Part shown: positions 1 through 8,064 of the stretch, piece by piece | Numbering within the stretch: position 1 is the stretch's first letter | Layout: each line of letters begins with the position of its first letter | Program-made: the position numbers and the translations under genes | Notes under the pieces: model-generated | Seen by the model: only the letters and a program-made list of their open reading frames with translations | Told to the model about the DNA's origin: nothing | The model's database searches: none | Assembly (NCBI RefSeq): GCF_001298265.1 | Contig: NZ_LGSZ01000009.1 | Coordinates: 124,001 to 188,000 of the forward strand | Direction: 5' to 3' | Length of the DNA: 64,000 nucleotides | From: Allobosea vaviloviae | Lineage (GTDB): Bacteria; Pseudomonadota; Alphaproteobacteria; Rhizobiales; Beijerinckiaceae

Positions 1-1658
1 CCCTGACGCTCGGCAGCCAGGGCAGCCATGGTACGCGCGAGATCCTGGCCAACTACATCCTCAAGGTCGACCAGTCGCGCATCCGCGTGGTCACGCCCGA
101 TGTCGGCGGCGGCTTCGGCACCAAGATCTTCATGTATCGCGAATACCCGCTGACGATGGTCGCAGCCGAGAAGCTGAAGCGCCCGGTGCGCTGGGTCGCC
201 GACCGCACCGAGCATTTCCTGGCCGACACCCATGGCCGTGCCAACCTCGCCACCGCGACGATGGCGCTCGACAAGCGCGGCAGGTTCATCGGCTTGAAGG
301 TCGATCTTGCGGCGGAGATGGGCGCCTATCTCTCGCAGTACGGGCCCTTCATCCCCTGGGTCGGCACGACGATGACGCCGGGCTGCTACAACATCCCCGC
401 CGTGCATGTGCGCTTCCGCGGCATCCTGACCAACACCATGGCGGTCGATGCCTATCGCGGCGCGGGCCGGCCCGAGGCCGCCTATCTGATCGAGCGGCTG
501 GTCGATGCGGTCGCGCGCGAGACCGGCAAGACGCCAGACGCCGTGCGGGCGCTGAACTTCGTCAAGCCGAGCGAGATGCCGCATGCGACGCAGACCGGCC
601 CGGTCTATGATTCCGGAGAGTTCGAGGGGCATATGCGCCGCGCCATGGAGGTGGCCGACTGGCAGGGCTTCAAAACCCGGCTCAAGGCCGCCAACAAGGC
701 CGGCAAGATCCGCGGCATCGGCATGGCCAGCTATATCGAGGCCTGCGGCGGCGGCGGGCCGGAGAGCTCGACCGTGATCCTCGAGAAGGACGGCATGGTG
801 ACCGTGCTGATCGGCACCCAGTCGAACGGGCAGGGCCATGAGACCGCCTATTCGCAGCTCGTTTCGCAGCATCTCGACATTCCCATGGACCGCATCCGCG
901 TCATCCAGGGTGACACCGACAAGGTCGAGACCGGCGCGGGAACCGGCGGCTCGCGCTCGATTCCGGTCGGCGGAGCGGCACTCGACAAGGCGGCGACCAT
1001 CCTCTCCGACAATCTCAAGCAGCTCGCGTCCGAGAAGCTGGAGGCCGGCATCGGCGACCTCGAGATCGTCGATGGAGCCGTCCGCGTCGTCGGCACCGAC
1101 AAGGCGCTCGACCTCGCCGCCATCGCGGCGCTGCCGGGCGCGACGACCGCCATGCTCAGGGTCCATCAAAGCTGGGAGCCGCCGGCGGCCACCTTCCCGA
1201 ACGGCACTCACATCTGCGAGCTGGAGGTCGATCCGCAGACCGGCGCGACCGAGATCATGAACTATGTGGTGGTCGACGATTTCGGCATGACGCTGAATCC
1301 GATCATGCTGCAGGGGCAGGTCCATGGCGGCGCGGGGCAGGGCATCGGACAGGCGCTGATGGAGGAGATCAGGTTCGACGCCGAAGGCCAGATGCTGACG
1401 GCGACCTTCATGGACTATGCGCTGCCGCGCGCCGTCGACATCCCGAACTTCCATTTCGAGACGCGCAATGTCCGCTGCGTGACCAATGCGCTCGGGGTCA
1501 AGGGCGCGGGCGAGGCTGGCGCGATCGGCGCCTGTCCTGCGGTGATGAACGCGATGGTCGATGCCCTCGACCGGGCGGCTGGCATCAAGGCCATCGACAT
1601 GCCGGCGACGCCGCTCAAGGTGTTCAACGCGCTCAAGGAGGCTGGATATCGGCCCTGA
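1..1658 (+). CDS. Molybdenum hydroxylase large subunit, form II CoxL-like (5' end cut off)
   Basis: Molybdopterin-binding large subunit of the xanthine dehydrogenase/CO-dehydrogenase-like family, which hydroxylates aldehydes, N-heterocycles or related substrates and passes electrons to FeS and FAD partners. The frame enters the window at base 3, so about 550 residues of a protein usually near 770 are present and the start lies outside. Visible motifs are GGGFGTK (cofactor binding), AYRGAGR, GTGGSRS and, near the C-terminus, KGAGEAG with the presumed catalytic Glu. The AYRGAGR loop marks the form II group; true CO dehydrogenase carries AYRCSFR, so CO oxidation is unlikely. Two c-type cytochrome genes follow on the same strand, suggesting (inference) that electrons leave to periplasmic cytochrome rather than NAD. 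The substrate cannot be read from the sequence. Confidence 0.9.
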   Translation, partial: LTLGSQGSHGTREILANYILKVDQSRIRVVTPDVGGGFGTKIFMYREYPLTMVAAEKLKRPVRWVADRTEHFLADTHGRANLATATMALDKRGRFIGLKVDLAAEMGAYLSQYGPFIPWVGTTMTPGCYNIPAVHVRFRGILTNTMAVDAYRGAGRPEAAYLIERLVDAVARETGKTPDAVRALNFVKPSEMPHATQTGPVYDSGEFEGHMRRAMEVADWQGFKTRLKAANKAGKIRGIGMASYIEACGGGGPESSTVILEKDGMVTVLIGTQSNGQGHETAYSQLVSQHLDIPMDRIRVIQGDTDKVETGAGTGGSRSIPVGGAALDKAATILSDNLKQLASEKLEAGIGDLEIVDGAVRVVGTDKALDLAAIAALPGATTAMLRVHQSWEPPAATFPNGTHICELEVDPQTGATEIMNYVVVDDFGMTLNPIMLQGQVHGGAGQGIGQALMEEIRFDAEGQMLTATFMDYALPRAVDIPNFHFETRNVRCVTNALGVKGAGEAGAIGACPAVMNAMVDALDRAAGIKAIDMPATPLKVFNALKEAGYRP

Positions 1659-1791
1659 CGCAAGGTCACGTTTGCATCAGAGCAAGACCGTTCACGAGAA
1701 TGGCACTTGGCTCGGGCGAGCGGATCGGTTGATCTGGAACGGTTCCAATCGTCGCCAGTCCGGCGACCGAAGCCTTCGAGGATACGCCTTC

Positions 1792-2223
1792 ATGATCCGC
1801 ACCGTTCTCGTCGCCGGCGTTCTGGGCCTGGGCCTCACCGCTGTCCTCGCGCAGTCCGACCCCATCGCGGAGCGGCGCAACACAATGAAGGCCGTCGGCG
1901 GGGCGACGCGCGACGGCGCGGCCATGGCCAAGGGCGAGGTTGCTTTCGATGCATCCAAGGCCCAGGCCGTGTTCAAGGTCTATTCCGATGCGGCCAAGAA
2001 GATGCCGGGCCTCTTTCCCGACAGCTCCAAGACCGGCGGCGAGACCACCGCCTCCCCTAAGATCTGGGAGGACCAGGCCGGCTTCAAGGCCGCCTTCGTC
2101 AAGTTTGAGGCCGATGCTTCGGCGGGGGCGTCAGTTACCGATCTCGCCGGCTTCCGTACGGCCTTCGGCAATGCGACGAAGAACTGTGGCGGCTGCCACG
2201 AGACCTATCGCGTCAAGAAATAA
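1792..2223 (+). CDS. Cytochrome c' (class II c-type cytochrome)
   Basis: Periplasmic mono-haem cytochrome c' of 143 residues, the usual family size. An N-terminal signal peptide (MIRTVLVAGVLGLGL, ending near LAQS) is followed by a helical-bundle sequence, and the haem motif CGGCH lies about ten residues from the C-terminus, as is diagnostic for class II cytochromes. The ATG was chosen because it places the signal peptide at the N-terminus; the frame stays open upstream but that extension is Arg-rich and unlike the family. Cytochromes c' bind NO or shuttle electrons. Lying 133 bp after the molybdenum hydroxylase gene, it may be an electron acceptor for that enzyme, which is inference. A hairpin terminator follows. 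Confidence 0.88.
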   Translation: MIRTVLVAGVLGLGLTAVLAQSDPIAERRNTMKAVGGATRDGAAMAKGEVAFDASKAQAVFKVYSDAAKKMPGLFPDSSKTGGETTASPKIWEDQAGFKAAFVKFEADASAGASVTDLAGFRTAFGNATKNCGGCHETYRVKK

Positions 2224-2248
2224 GGGCCGCGCTGCTGTTTCGCAGATG

Positions 2249-2276
2249 AACGAGCCGGAGCTTTCCGGCTCGTTTC
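2249..2276 (+). terminator. Rho-independent terminator after cytochrome c' gene
   Basis: An 11-bp perfect stem (AACGAGCCGGA / TCCGGCTCGTT) with a 4-nt loop lies 25 bp past the cytochrome c' stop and is followed by a short T-containing tail (TTCGCGTT). It probably separates cytochrome c' transcription from the downstream di-haem cytochrome, at least partly. Confidence 0.65.
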
Positions 2277-2340
2277 GCGTTATCAGCGGGGATGCGCGCG
2301 CGGCCGGTCCGGCCGTGGCAAGCGTCTGCGGAGAATCGAC

Positions 2341-3264
2341 ATGCTGCGTCTGCGCCGTCTGCTCGTCACCCTTGTCCTGCTGGCCGCGGCGGGGCTCGGT
2401 GGCTTCTATGTTCTGACCGATCCGCGCGTGGTTTCGCCGTCGCCGGAGATCGGCACGCTTCCAGCCCCCGATCTGGAGAACGGCAAGCTGCTGTTCACGG
2501 CGGGAGGCTGCGCCTCCTGCCATGCGACGCCCAACCAGGACGACAAGCTCAGGCTCGGCGGCGGGCTTGCGCTCGGCTCGCCCTTCGGCACCTTTCACGC
2601 GCCCAACATCTCGCCGCATACGCGCGACGGAATCGGCAATTGGGGTGTGAAGGACTTCGTCGATGCGATGGCCACGGGCGTTTCGCCGGCCGGGCAGCAT
2701 TATTATCCGGCCTTCCCCTATACGTCGTACCGGCTGATGCCTCCGAAGGCGCTGGCCGACATCTTCGCCTATATCCGCACGCTTGCGCCCGTCGAGGGCC
2801 GGGCGCCCGCGCATGAGCTGCCGTTCCCCTTCAATATCCGTCGCGTCGTCGGCGGCTGGAAGCTGCTGTTCTTCGAGGGAGCCGCGTTCAAGCCGGATCC
2901 GACCAGGAGCGAGGCGTGGAATCGCGGCGCCTATCTCGTGAACGGGCCCGGCCACTGTGCCGAATGCCATTCCAGCCGCAATGCACTGGGCGCGATCGTG
3001 CAGGCGACGCGCTTTGCCGGCGGGCCCGATCCCGAGGGCAAAGGCACCGTGCCCAATATCACGCAAGCGCCCGATGGGCTCGGCAAATGGTCGAAGGAAG
3101 AGATCGCCGAACTGTTGAAGACCGGCTTCACCCCGAGCTTCGACAGCGTCGGCGGTACGATGGCGGCGGTGGTGCGCAACATGGCGCAACTGCCGGATTC
3201 CGACAGGATGGCGATGGCGGAGTATCTCAAGTCGCTGCCGGCGGTGCAGGGGCCGACGAAGTAG
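2341..3264 (+). CDS. Membrane-anchored di-haem cytochrome c
   Basis: A 307-residue protein with an N-terminal hydrophobic segment (residues ~5-25, RLLVTLVLLAAAGLGGFYVL) that is either an uncleaved anchor or a signal peptide, followed by two cytochrome c domains. The haem motifs are CASCH (residue ~58) and CAECH (residue ~208). Di-haem cytochromes of this type commonly act as electron-accepting subunits of periplasmic dehydrogenases, including molybdenum hydroxylases and gluconate or alcohol dehydrogenases. Its position behind the CoxL-like gene makes it the best candidate for that role here (inference). The start is an ATG followed by a normal basic signal n-region; no better upstream start was found. 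Confidence 0.88.
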   Translation: MLRLRRLLVTLVLLAAAGLGGFYVLTDPRVVSPSPEIGTLPAPDLENGKLLFTAGGCASCHATPNQDDKLRLGGGLALGSPFGTFHAPNISPHTRDGIGNWGVKDFVDAMATGVSPAGQHYYPAFPYTSYRLMPPKALADIFAYIRTLAPVEGRAPAHELPFPFNIRRVVGGWKLLFFEGAAFKPDPTRSEAWNRGAYLVNGPGHCAECHSSRNALGAIVQATRFAGGPDPEGKGTVPNITQAPDGLGKWSKEEIAELLKTGFTPSFDSVGGTMAAVVRNMAQLPDSDRMAMAEYLKSLPAVQGPTK

Positions 3265-3332
3265 CAGGGGTGGCGGGCGATTCTTGGAACGTCGAAGCCC
3301 TGCCCCGGGGGGCAGATGGACTGCTTACCAGC

Positions 3333-3953
3333 CTACTCCATCACCGCCGCCTTGAGGATGCAGACCATCATCGCCGTTCCCGGCTCGTTGCCGACGCAGC
3401 GGACGACGTGGCGGCGGTCGCAGCGGTAGCGCAGGGTTTCTCCGGCCCTGGCGCGCTGGATGATATCGCCGACCTCGACCTCGAACTCGCCCGAGCTGAC
3501 GGAGAGGGATTCGATCGAGCCGCGCTGGTGGCCTTCCGAATCGAGCTCGCCGCCTGGCTCCGCCTGTACGTCGTACCATTGCAGCCATTCGACCGTCTTG
3601 ATCCAGCCGACGATGGCGAGCTTGAGCTTCCCGTCTTCGGAAACCAGGATCGGCGTGTCGGCACGCGCGGTCTTCTCGATGAAGGGCTCTTCCTCGCCGC
3701 TGGAGAGCACGCGCTCGATCGAGATGTCGAGCGCCTGGGAGAGCCGCCAAATCGTCGCCAGCGTCGGGTTGGTCTCGTTGCGCTCGATCTGGCTGATGAT
3801 CGACTTGGCCACGCCGGACTGCTCTGCAAGCTCCGAGAGCGAGAAGTTGTAGGCCTTGCGCAGGCGCTGGATCGTCTTGCCGAGCTGGCCCGAAATGACA
3901 TGAGCCCCGGATTCGAACTCGCGTCCGCCACGCTCTTTCGTCTCGATACCCAT
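3333..3953 (-). CDS. XRE-cupin transcriptional regulator
   Basis: A 206-residue regulator with an N-terminal lambda-repressor-type helix-turn-helix (residues ~25-80; LSELAEQSGVAKSIISQIER is the recognition region) and a C-terminal cupin domain (~100-200) that would sense a small ligand. Family members such as PuuR repress genes for uptake or breakdown of polyamines and related metabolites. The start MGIETK was chosen because the frame upstream is Arg/Ala-rich and unlike a protein N-terminus. It is transcribed in the same direction as the DMT permease gene upstream of it, and two inverted repeats lie just before its start, suggesting autoregulation. The ligand is unknown. Confidence 0.88.
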   Translation of the reverse strand: MGIETKERGGREFESGAHVISGQLGKTIQRLRKAYNFSLSELAEQSGVAKSIISQIERNETNPTLATIWRLSQALDISIERVLSSGEEEPFIEKTARADTPILVSEDGKLKLAIVGWIKTVEWLQWYDVQAEPGGELDSEGHQRGSIESLSVSSGEFEVEVGDIIQRARAGETLRYRCDRRHVVRCVGNEPGTAMMVCILKAAVME

Positions 3954-3979
3954 GCTGTCTAAGCCTGCCTCGCGCACTG

Positions 3980-4021
3980 GATCGTTTGCGGAAGCGAACG
4001 ATCGTTTGTCTGAGCGGACAA
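3980..4021. promoter_or_regulatory. Candidate operator: two inverted repeats before the XRE-cupin gene
   Basis: GATCGTTTGC-GGAA-GCGAACGATC (3980-4003) is an imperfect palindrome with one mismatch per arm. It is followed by TTGTC-N6-GACAA (4006-4021), a perfect short one. The octamer ATCGTTTG also recurs as a direct repeat 20 bp apart (3981 and 4001). The pair lies 27-68 bp upstream of the regulator start and overlaps where its promoter should be, which fits self-repression. Binding by this regulator is inference. Confidence 0.45.
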
Positions 4022-4078
4022 TGCCTGTTCTGTGCGCGGCGGGCAAGCCGCCTCGCGGGAGGTTGCCCCGACGCGAGC

Positions 4079-5032
4079 TCAAGTCGCGCGAGTCGAGCCG
4101 ATCTCGCGCTGCTCGCGCTTCAGCAGGCCGAGCTGCTGTTCGCGCAGGATGACGTAGATTCCCGACGCGATGACGATGGTTGCGCCGGTCAAGATCGTGC
4201 TGGCGGGCCATTCGCCGAACAGGAACCAGCCGATAATGACCGCCCAGATCATCGTCGAATATTCGAAGGGCGCGATCAGCGAGGCGTCGCCGAAGCGATA
4301 GGCCTGGACAAGAAGAATCTGACCGAGCCCGCCGAGGATGCCGATCGTCACCATCAGGGCGGCGTCGGCAAGATCGGGCATGCGCCAGCCAAAGACGAGG
4401 GTGGCGAGGCCGAGCGCACTGGTCAGCAGCATGAAGTAGAAGACGATGGCGCCGGTTTGCTCGGTCTTGGTGAGCAGGCGGACCTCGATCGAGGCGAAGG
4501 CCGAGCAGCAGGCGCCGGCCAGGCCAAGCGCTGCGCCCAGCGCCGGGCCGCCCTGGAGCCCCTGCGATAGCGTTCCGGCCGCCAGATGCGGCGAGAGCAT
4601 GATCAGCACCCCGATGAAGCCAACGGTGACCGCGCTCCAGCGGTAGATTCGCACGCGTTCCTTGAGCACCAGCGCCGCCAGCACCACGACCGCGAGCGGG
4701 GCGGCATAGCCGAGCGCCACCGCATCCGAGAGCGGCAGGAACTGGAGGGCGGCGAAGCCGCAGAACATGCCGGTCGAGCCGATGACGCCGCGCTTCATAT
4801 GGCCGCGCAGATTGCTCGTCTTGAGCGCGCCCGGCAGCTCGGAGCGCCAGGCGAGCCAGATCAGCAGGGGAATCAGGGCGAAGAAGGAGCGGAAGAAGAC
4901 GAGCTCACCCGTGGGATAGCGCGCGGCGATCGATTTGATGCCGGCCGACATCAGCGTGAACGCCAGGGCCGAGATGAGCTTGAGGCTGATGCCGAGGAGA
5001 GGGGACAACGGACCGGCGTGGTGGGAGGGCAA
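4079..5032 (-). CDS. EamA/DMT-family permease
   Basis: Inner-membrane drug/metabolite transporter of about 317 residues with two EamA repeats and roughly ten hydrophobic segments, beginning ISLKLISALAFTLMSAGIK and continuing through FVILMLSP-type helices to a short basic cytoplasmic tail. The family exports or imports small metabolites; the substrate is not readable. No ATG lies near the N-terminus: the longest frame starts at TTG 5032, and TTG 5008 is an alternative closer to the first membrane segment. It is followed on the same strand, after 125 bp, by the XRE-cupin regulator gene, so that regulator may control it (inference). Confidence 0.85.
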   Translation of the reverse strand: MPSHHAGPLSPLLGISLKLISALAFTLMSAGIKSIAARYPTGELVFFRSFFALIPLLIWLAWRSELPGALKTSNLRGHMKRGVIGSTGMFCGFAALQFLPLSDAVALGYAAPLAVVVLAALVLKERVRIYRWSAVTVGFIGVLIMLSPHLAAGTLSQGLQGGPALGAALGLAGACCSAFASIEVRLLTKTEQTGAIVFYFMLLTSALGLATLVFGWRMPDLADAALMVTIGILGGLGQILLVQAYRFGDASLIAPFEYSTMIWAVIIGWFLFGEWPASTILTGATIVIASGIYVILREQQLGLLKREQREIGSTRAT

Positions 5033-5171
5033 GACGGCTCGAGATCGCCGCGAAAGGTACGCCCTTAGACCATGCCGCGGCCGGGCTTCAAAGCGTCAAG
5101 CCTGCAACCCCGATAGGCGGCGGGCGGGAGGGCTGCCGCTCGTCGTAGCCGGTCACGATGTCTGCGTGACT

Positions 5172-5202
5172 CACCTCAGCCCTCATCCCGAGGGCTGAGG
5201 TG
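5172..5202. repeat. Perfect 13-bp intergenic hairpin
   Basis: CACCTCAGCCCTC and its exact complement flank a 5-nt loop between the ends of the SDR and DMT permease transcription units. It could end the SDR transcript, but no T-run follows on either strand, so it looks more like one of the dispersed palindromes common between genes in this order. The rest of the 182-bp gap shows nothing recognisable. Confidence 0.5.
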
Positions 5203-5214
5203 GTCGAACGCCTC

Positions 5215-5994
5215 CTAGAAGCTGCCCCGGAACGCGCCGCCGTCGATCAGGATGTTCTGGCCGGTGATGTAGCCGGCATGGGCGCTGGCGAGGAAGGCGC
5301 AGAGCTTACCGAATTCGTCGGCCTCGCCGAAGCGCCCGGCAGGTACGTCCTTCCGGCGCTGCGCGGCGAAGTCGTCCACGCTCAGGCCCTTGATCGCGGC
5401 CATCTTCGTCAGCCCGCTTTTGAGCCTGTCGGTGTCGAAGCTGCCGGGCAGGACATTGTTGATCGTGACATTGGCATGGGCGACCTCGCGCGCCACGCCC
5501 GACAGAAACGCGGTGAGGCCGGCCCGCGCGGCGGAGGAGACGTCGAGCCCGGTCAGCGGCGTCAGGACGCTCGCCGAGGTGATATTGACGATTCGCCCGA
5601 AGCGCCTGGCGATCATGCCATCGACGACGCGCTGCACCAGTTCGAGCGGCGTCGCCATGTTCTGGATGACGCCTTCCAGAAGTGCCTCGCGGGACACATC
5701 GCGAAACGGTTTCGGCGGAGGGCCGCCATTGTTGTTGATCAGGATGTCGGGCTCGGGGGCCGCCGCGAGCAGGGCGTCCTGACCGGCACGGCTCGAAACG
5801 TCGGCAACGACGGGGATCACTGTCGCGCCGGTGCTGGCACGGATCTGGCTCGCCGTCGCCTCGAGGCTCGCGGCGTCGCGGCCATTGATGACCACGGTGC
5901 AGCCGGCTTCGGCCAGTGCCTGCGCGCAGCCGCGACCGAGACCTTTGCTGGAGGCGCAGATAATGGCCGTGCGGCCGGAAATTCCCAGATCCAT
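5215..5994 (-). CDS. Short-chain dehydrogenase/reductase
   Basis: A 259-residue NAD(P)-dependent oxidoreductase with a Rossmann fold. An N-terminal SSKGLGRG stands in the cofactor-binding TGxxxGxG position, INNNGG replaces the usual NNAG, and the C-terminal part has the IDGG ending typical of family members close to 3-oxoacyl-ACP reductases. The usual catalytic YxxxK is not intact: the segment after the Ser in NITSASVLTP reads SSAARAGLTAF, lacking the Tyr. This is a feature of an SDR subgroup in which the family label is safe but activity is not. ATG 5994 is preceded by a strong GGAGGAACG ribosome-binding site. Divergent from the phosphoesterase gene. Confidence 0.82.
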   Translation of the reverse strand: MDLGISGRTAIICASSKGLGRGCAQALAEAGCTVVINGRDAASLEATASQIRASTGATVIPVVADVSSRAGQDALLAAAPEPDILINNNGGPPPKPFRDVSREALLEGVIQNMATPLELVQRVVDGMIARRFGRIVNITSASVLTPLTGLDVSSAARAGLTAFLSGVAREVAHANVTINNVLPGSFDTDRLKSGLTKMAAIKGLSVDDFAAQRRKDVPAGRFGEADEFGKLCAFLASAHAGYITGQNILIDGGAFRGSF

Positions 5995-6118
5995 GTCGTT
6001 CCTCCAGAGGCTTCTCGTTTCGAAACGCAGACAGACCACGGATCGCTGGTTCCGTCATCAAAGCGCAATGCAAATCAGACACATGCCGGACGCATCGCAA
6101 CAGGATGGGCCGGGTGGC

Positions 6119-6949
6119 ATGAGCGACGAGGACGACGCGAAACAGGTTCGCAGCATCTTCATCTCCGATCTGCATCTCGGCACGCGCGGGGCGCAGGCCG
6201 ATCTGGTGCTGGAATTTCTGAGGGCCTACGACGCCCCGCAGATCTATCTGGTCGGCGACATCATCGACGGCTGGCGGCTGAAGAGCGGCTGGTATTTCCC
6301 GCAATCCCACAACGACGTCATCCAGAAGCTTCTGCGCAAGGTCCGCAAGGGCTCGAAGCTGATCTATGTCACCGGCAATCACGACGATTTCCTGCGCGAC
6401 TTCACCGGCCTGCAGTTCGGCGGCATCACCCTCGTCGACGAGGTCATCCACGAGACCGCCGACGGCAAGCGCCTGCTCGTCATCCATGGCGATCTGTTCG
6501 ACCTCGTGGTGCGCAATGCCAAATGGCTCGCCCTGCTCGGCGACTGGGCCTACACGATCGCGCTGGCCTCCAACACGGTGGTCAACAAGGTCCGCCGCCT
6601 GCTCAACCTGCCGCACTGGTCGCTGTCCGCCTGGGCCAAGAACAAGGTCAAGAACGCGGTCAACTATATCGGCGAATTCGAGACCTGCCTGGCGGCGGAG
6701 GCGCGCCGGCACCATGCTGACGGCGTCGTCTGCGGCCATATCCACCACGCCGCCTGCCGCGAGATCGACGGGCTGACCTATATCAACACCGGCGATTGGG
6801 TCGAAAGCTGCACCGCCTTCATCGAGCATCATGACGGTCGCTTCGAGATGATCCGCTGGCCGCAGGGCCGCCTCCGGGGCGAGGCGCCAGTGCCGATCGT
6901 CGTGCCGGCGCGTCCGGCGTCCGTGCCGGCGCTGGTCGAGGCGGCCTGA
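6119..6949 (+). CDS. LpxH-like metallophosphoesterase
   Basis: Calcineurin-like phosphoesterase of about 276 residues related to UDP-2,3-diacylglucosamine diphosphatase (COG2908 type). Metal-binding signatures appear in order: FISDLHLG, GDIIDGW, GNHDDF, HGDLFD and GHIHH. Family members hydrolyse pyrophosphate bonds in lipid A or glycolipid precursors at the membrane. The start at 6119 (MSDEDD) gives the usual length; an in-frame ATG at 6068 is an alternative. The stop codon overlaps the start of the glycosyltransferase gene by one base (TGATG), so the two are translationally coupled and probably act in one glycolipid or glycan pathway. True lipid A synthesis in alphaproteobacteria often uses LpxI, so a distinct lipid substrate is possible. 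Confidence 0.85.
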   Translation: MSDEDDAKQVRSIFISDLHLGTRGAQADLVLEFLRAYDAPQIYLVGDIIDGWRLKSGWYFPQSHNDVIQKLLRKVRKGSKLIYVTGNHDDFLRDFTGLQFGGITLVDEVIHETADGKRLLVIHGDLFDLVVRNAKWLALLGDWAYTIALASNTVVNKVRRLLNLPHWSLSAWAKNKVKNAVNYIGEFETCLAAEARRHHADGVVCGHIHHAACREIDGLTYINTGDWVESCTAFIEHHDGRFEMIRWPQGRLRGEAPVPIVVPARPASVPALVEAA

Positions 6950-8064
6950 TGCGCGTCATGATCGCGACGGATGCCTGGCGTCCGCAGATCAACGGCGTCG
7001 TCCGCTCGCTGGAGCGGATGGCGGAAGCCGGGCCCGAATTCGGGGTGACGCCGAAGATGCTGACGCCCGAGGGCTTTCGCCAGATCGGGCTGCCGAGCTA
7101 CCCCGATATCCGCATCGCGCTGGCGACGCGGCGGGCTTTGGCGAAGCGGATCGAGGATTTCGGGCCCGACCATATCCACATCGCGACGGAAGGGCCGATC
7201 GGCTGGCTGACGCGGGCCGTCTGCCTCGCCCAGAAGCGCCCCTTCACCACGAGCTACCACACCCGCTTTCCGCAATATGTCGCGGCGCGCTGGCCGATCC
7301 CGGAAAGCTGGAGCTACCGCTTCCTGCGCCGTTTCCATGGACCTGCCGCGGCCGTCATGGTCTCTACGGCGTCGGTCGAGACGGAGTTGCGCCAGCACGG
7401 CTTCGAAAAGATCGTGCGCTGGGGGCGGGGCGTCGATCTCTCCCTGTTCCACCCGCGCCTGCAGAGCGTTCTCGACCTGCCGCGACCGATCTTTCTCAGT
7501 GTCGGGCGCGTCGCGGTCGAAAAGAACCTCGAGGCCTTCCTGTCGCTGCGTCTGCCCGGCAGCAAGGTCGTGGTCGGCGACGGGCCGGCCCGTGCCGATC
7601 TGCAGCGCGCCTATCCGGATGCAACCTTTCTCGGCACACGAGAGGGCGAGGATCTGGCGGCGATCTATGCCTCGTCGGACGTCTTCGTCTTTCCGAGCCT
7701 GACCGACACCTTCGGCATCGTCCTGCTCGAGGCGGCGGCGAGCGGCCTGCCGGTGGCGGCGTTTCCGGTGCAGGGGCCGAGCGACGTCTTCGCCGGCAGC
7801 GGCGCCGCGGTGCTGAACGAGGATCTGCGCTCGGCAGCCTTGCAGGCCCTGCGTATCCCGAAGGAAACCTGCCTCGAACTGGCCGCCAGCCATAGCTGGC
7901 AACGCAGTGCGGCGCAGTTCTATGGCCATATCCGGCAGGTCGTCAGCGAGCATGCCGGCCGGATTCCCCGCAACGGTGCGGCCGTCGCCCCGGCTTCGGG
8001 CGTTACAGCCTTCGCGAGCGCGCGTGTCTCGGAAGAGTTGGGGCCGCAGCGTCTGACGGCTTGA
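6949..8064 (+). CDS. GT4-type glycosyltransferase
   Basis: A 371-residue retaining glycosyltransferase of the GT-B fold. The N-terminal domain begins MRVMIATDAWRPQINGV, and the C-terminal domain holds the donor-binding segment SLTDTFGIVLLEAAASGLPV, the E-x7-E signature of family 4. Related proteins transfer mannose, glucose or glucuronic acid to lipid acceptors. It starts within the stop codon of the phosphoesterase gene, which argues for shared function. The last 62 bp overlap the 3' end of the convergent antiporter gene. The sugar donor cannot be determined by eye. Confidence 0.87.
   Translation: MRVMIATDAWRPQINGVVRSLERMAEAGPEFGVTPKMLTPEGFRQIGLPSYPDIRIALATRRALAKRIEDFGPDHIHIATEGPIGWLTRAVCLAQKRPFTTSYHTRFPQYVAARWPIPESWSYRFLRRFHGPAAAVMVSTASVETELRQHGFEKIVRWGRGVDLSLFHPRLQSVLDLPRPIFLSVGRVAVEKNLEAFLSLRLPGSKVVVGDGPARADLQRAYPDATFLGTREGEDLAAIYASSDVFVFPSLTDTFGIVLLEAAASGLPVAAFPVQGPSDVFAGSGAAVLNEDLRSAALQALRIPKETCLELAASHSWQRSAAQFYGHIRQVVSEHAGRIPRNGAAVAPASGVTAFASARVSEELGPQRLTA

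Noticed and set aside
1..1658. True aerobic CO dehydrogenase large subunit
   Set aside because: The active-site loop reads AYRGAGR, not AYRCSFR, so the copper-coordinating Cys is absent.
3954..4078. An N-terminal extension of the XRE-cupin regulator
   Set aside because: The frame stays open to 4211, but it covers the paired palindromes, runs into the permease gene and is Arg/Ala-rich.
5172..5202. Rho-independent terminator of the SDR gene
   Set aside because: The stem is perfect, but no T-tract follows on either strand; it is listed as a repeat.
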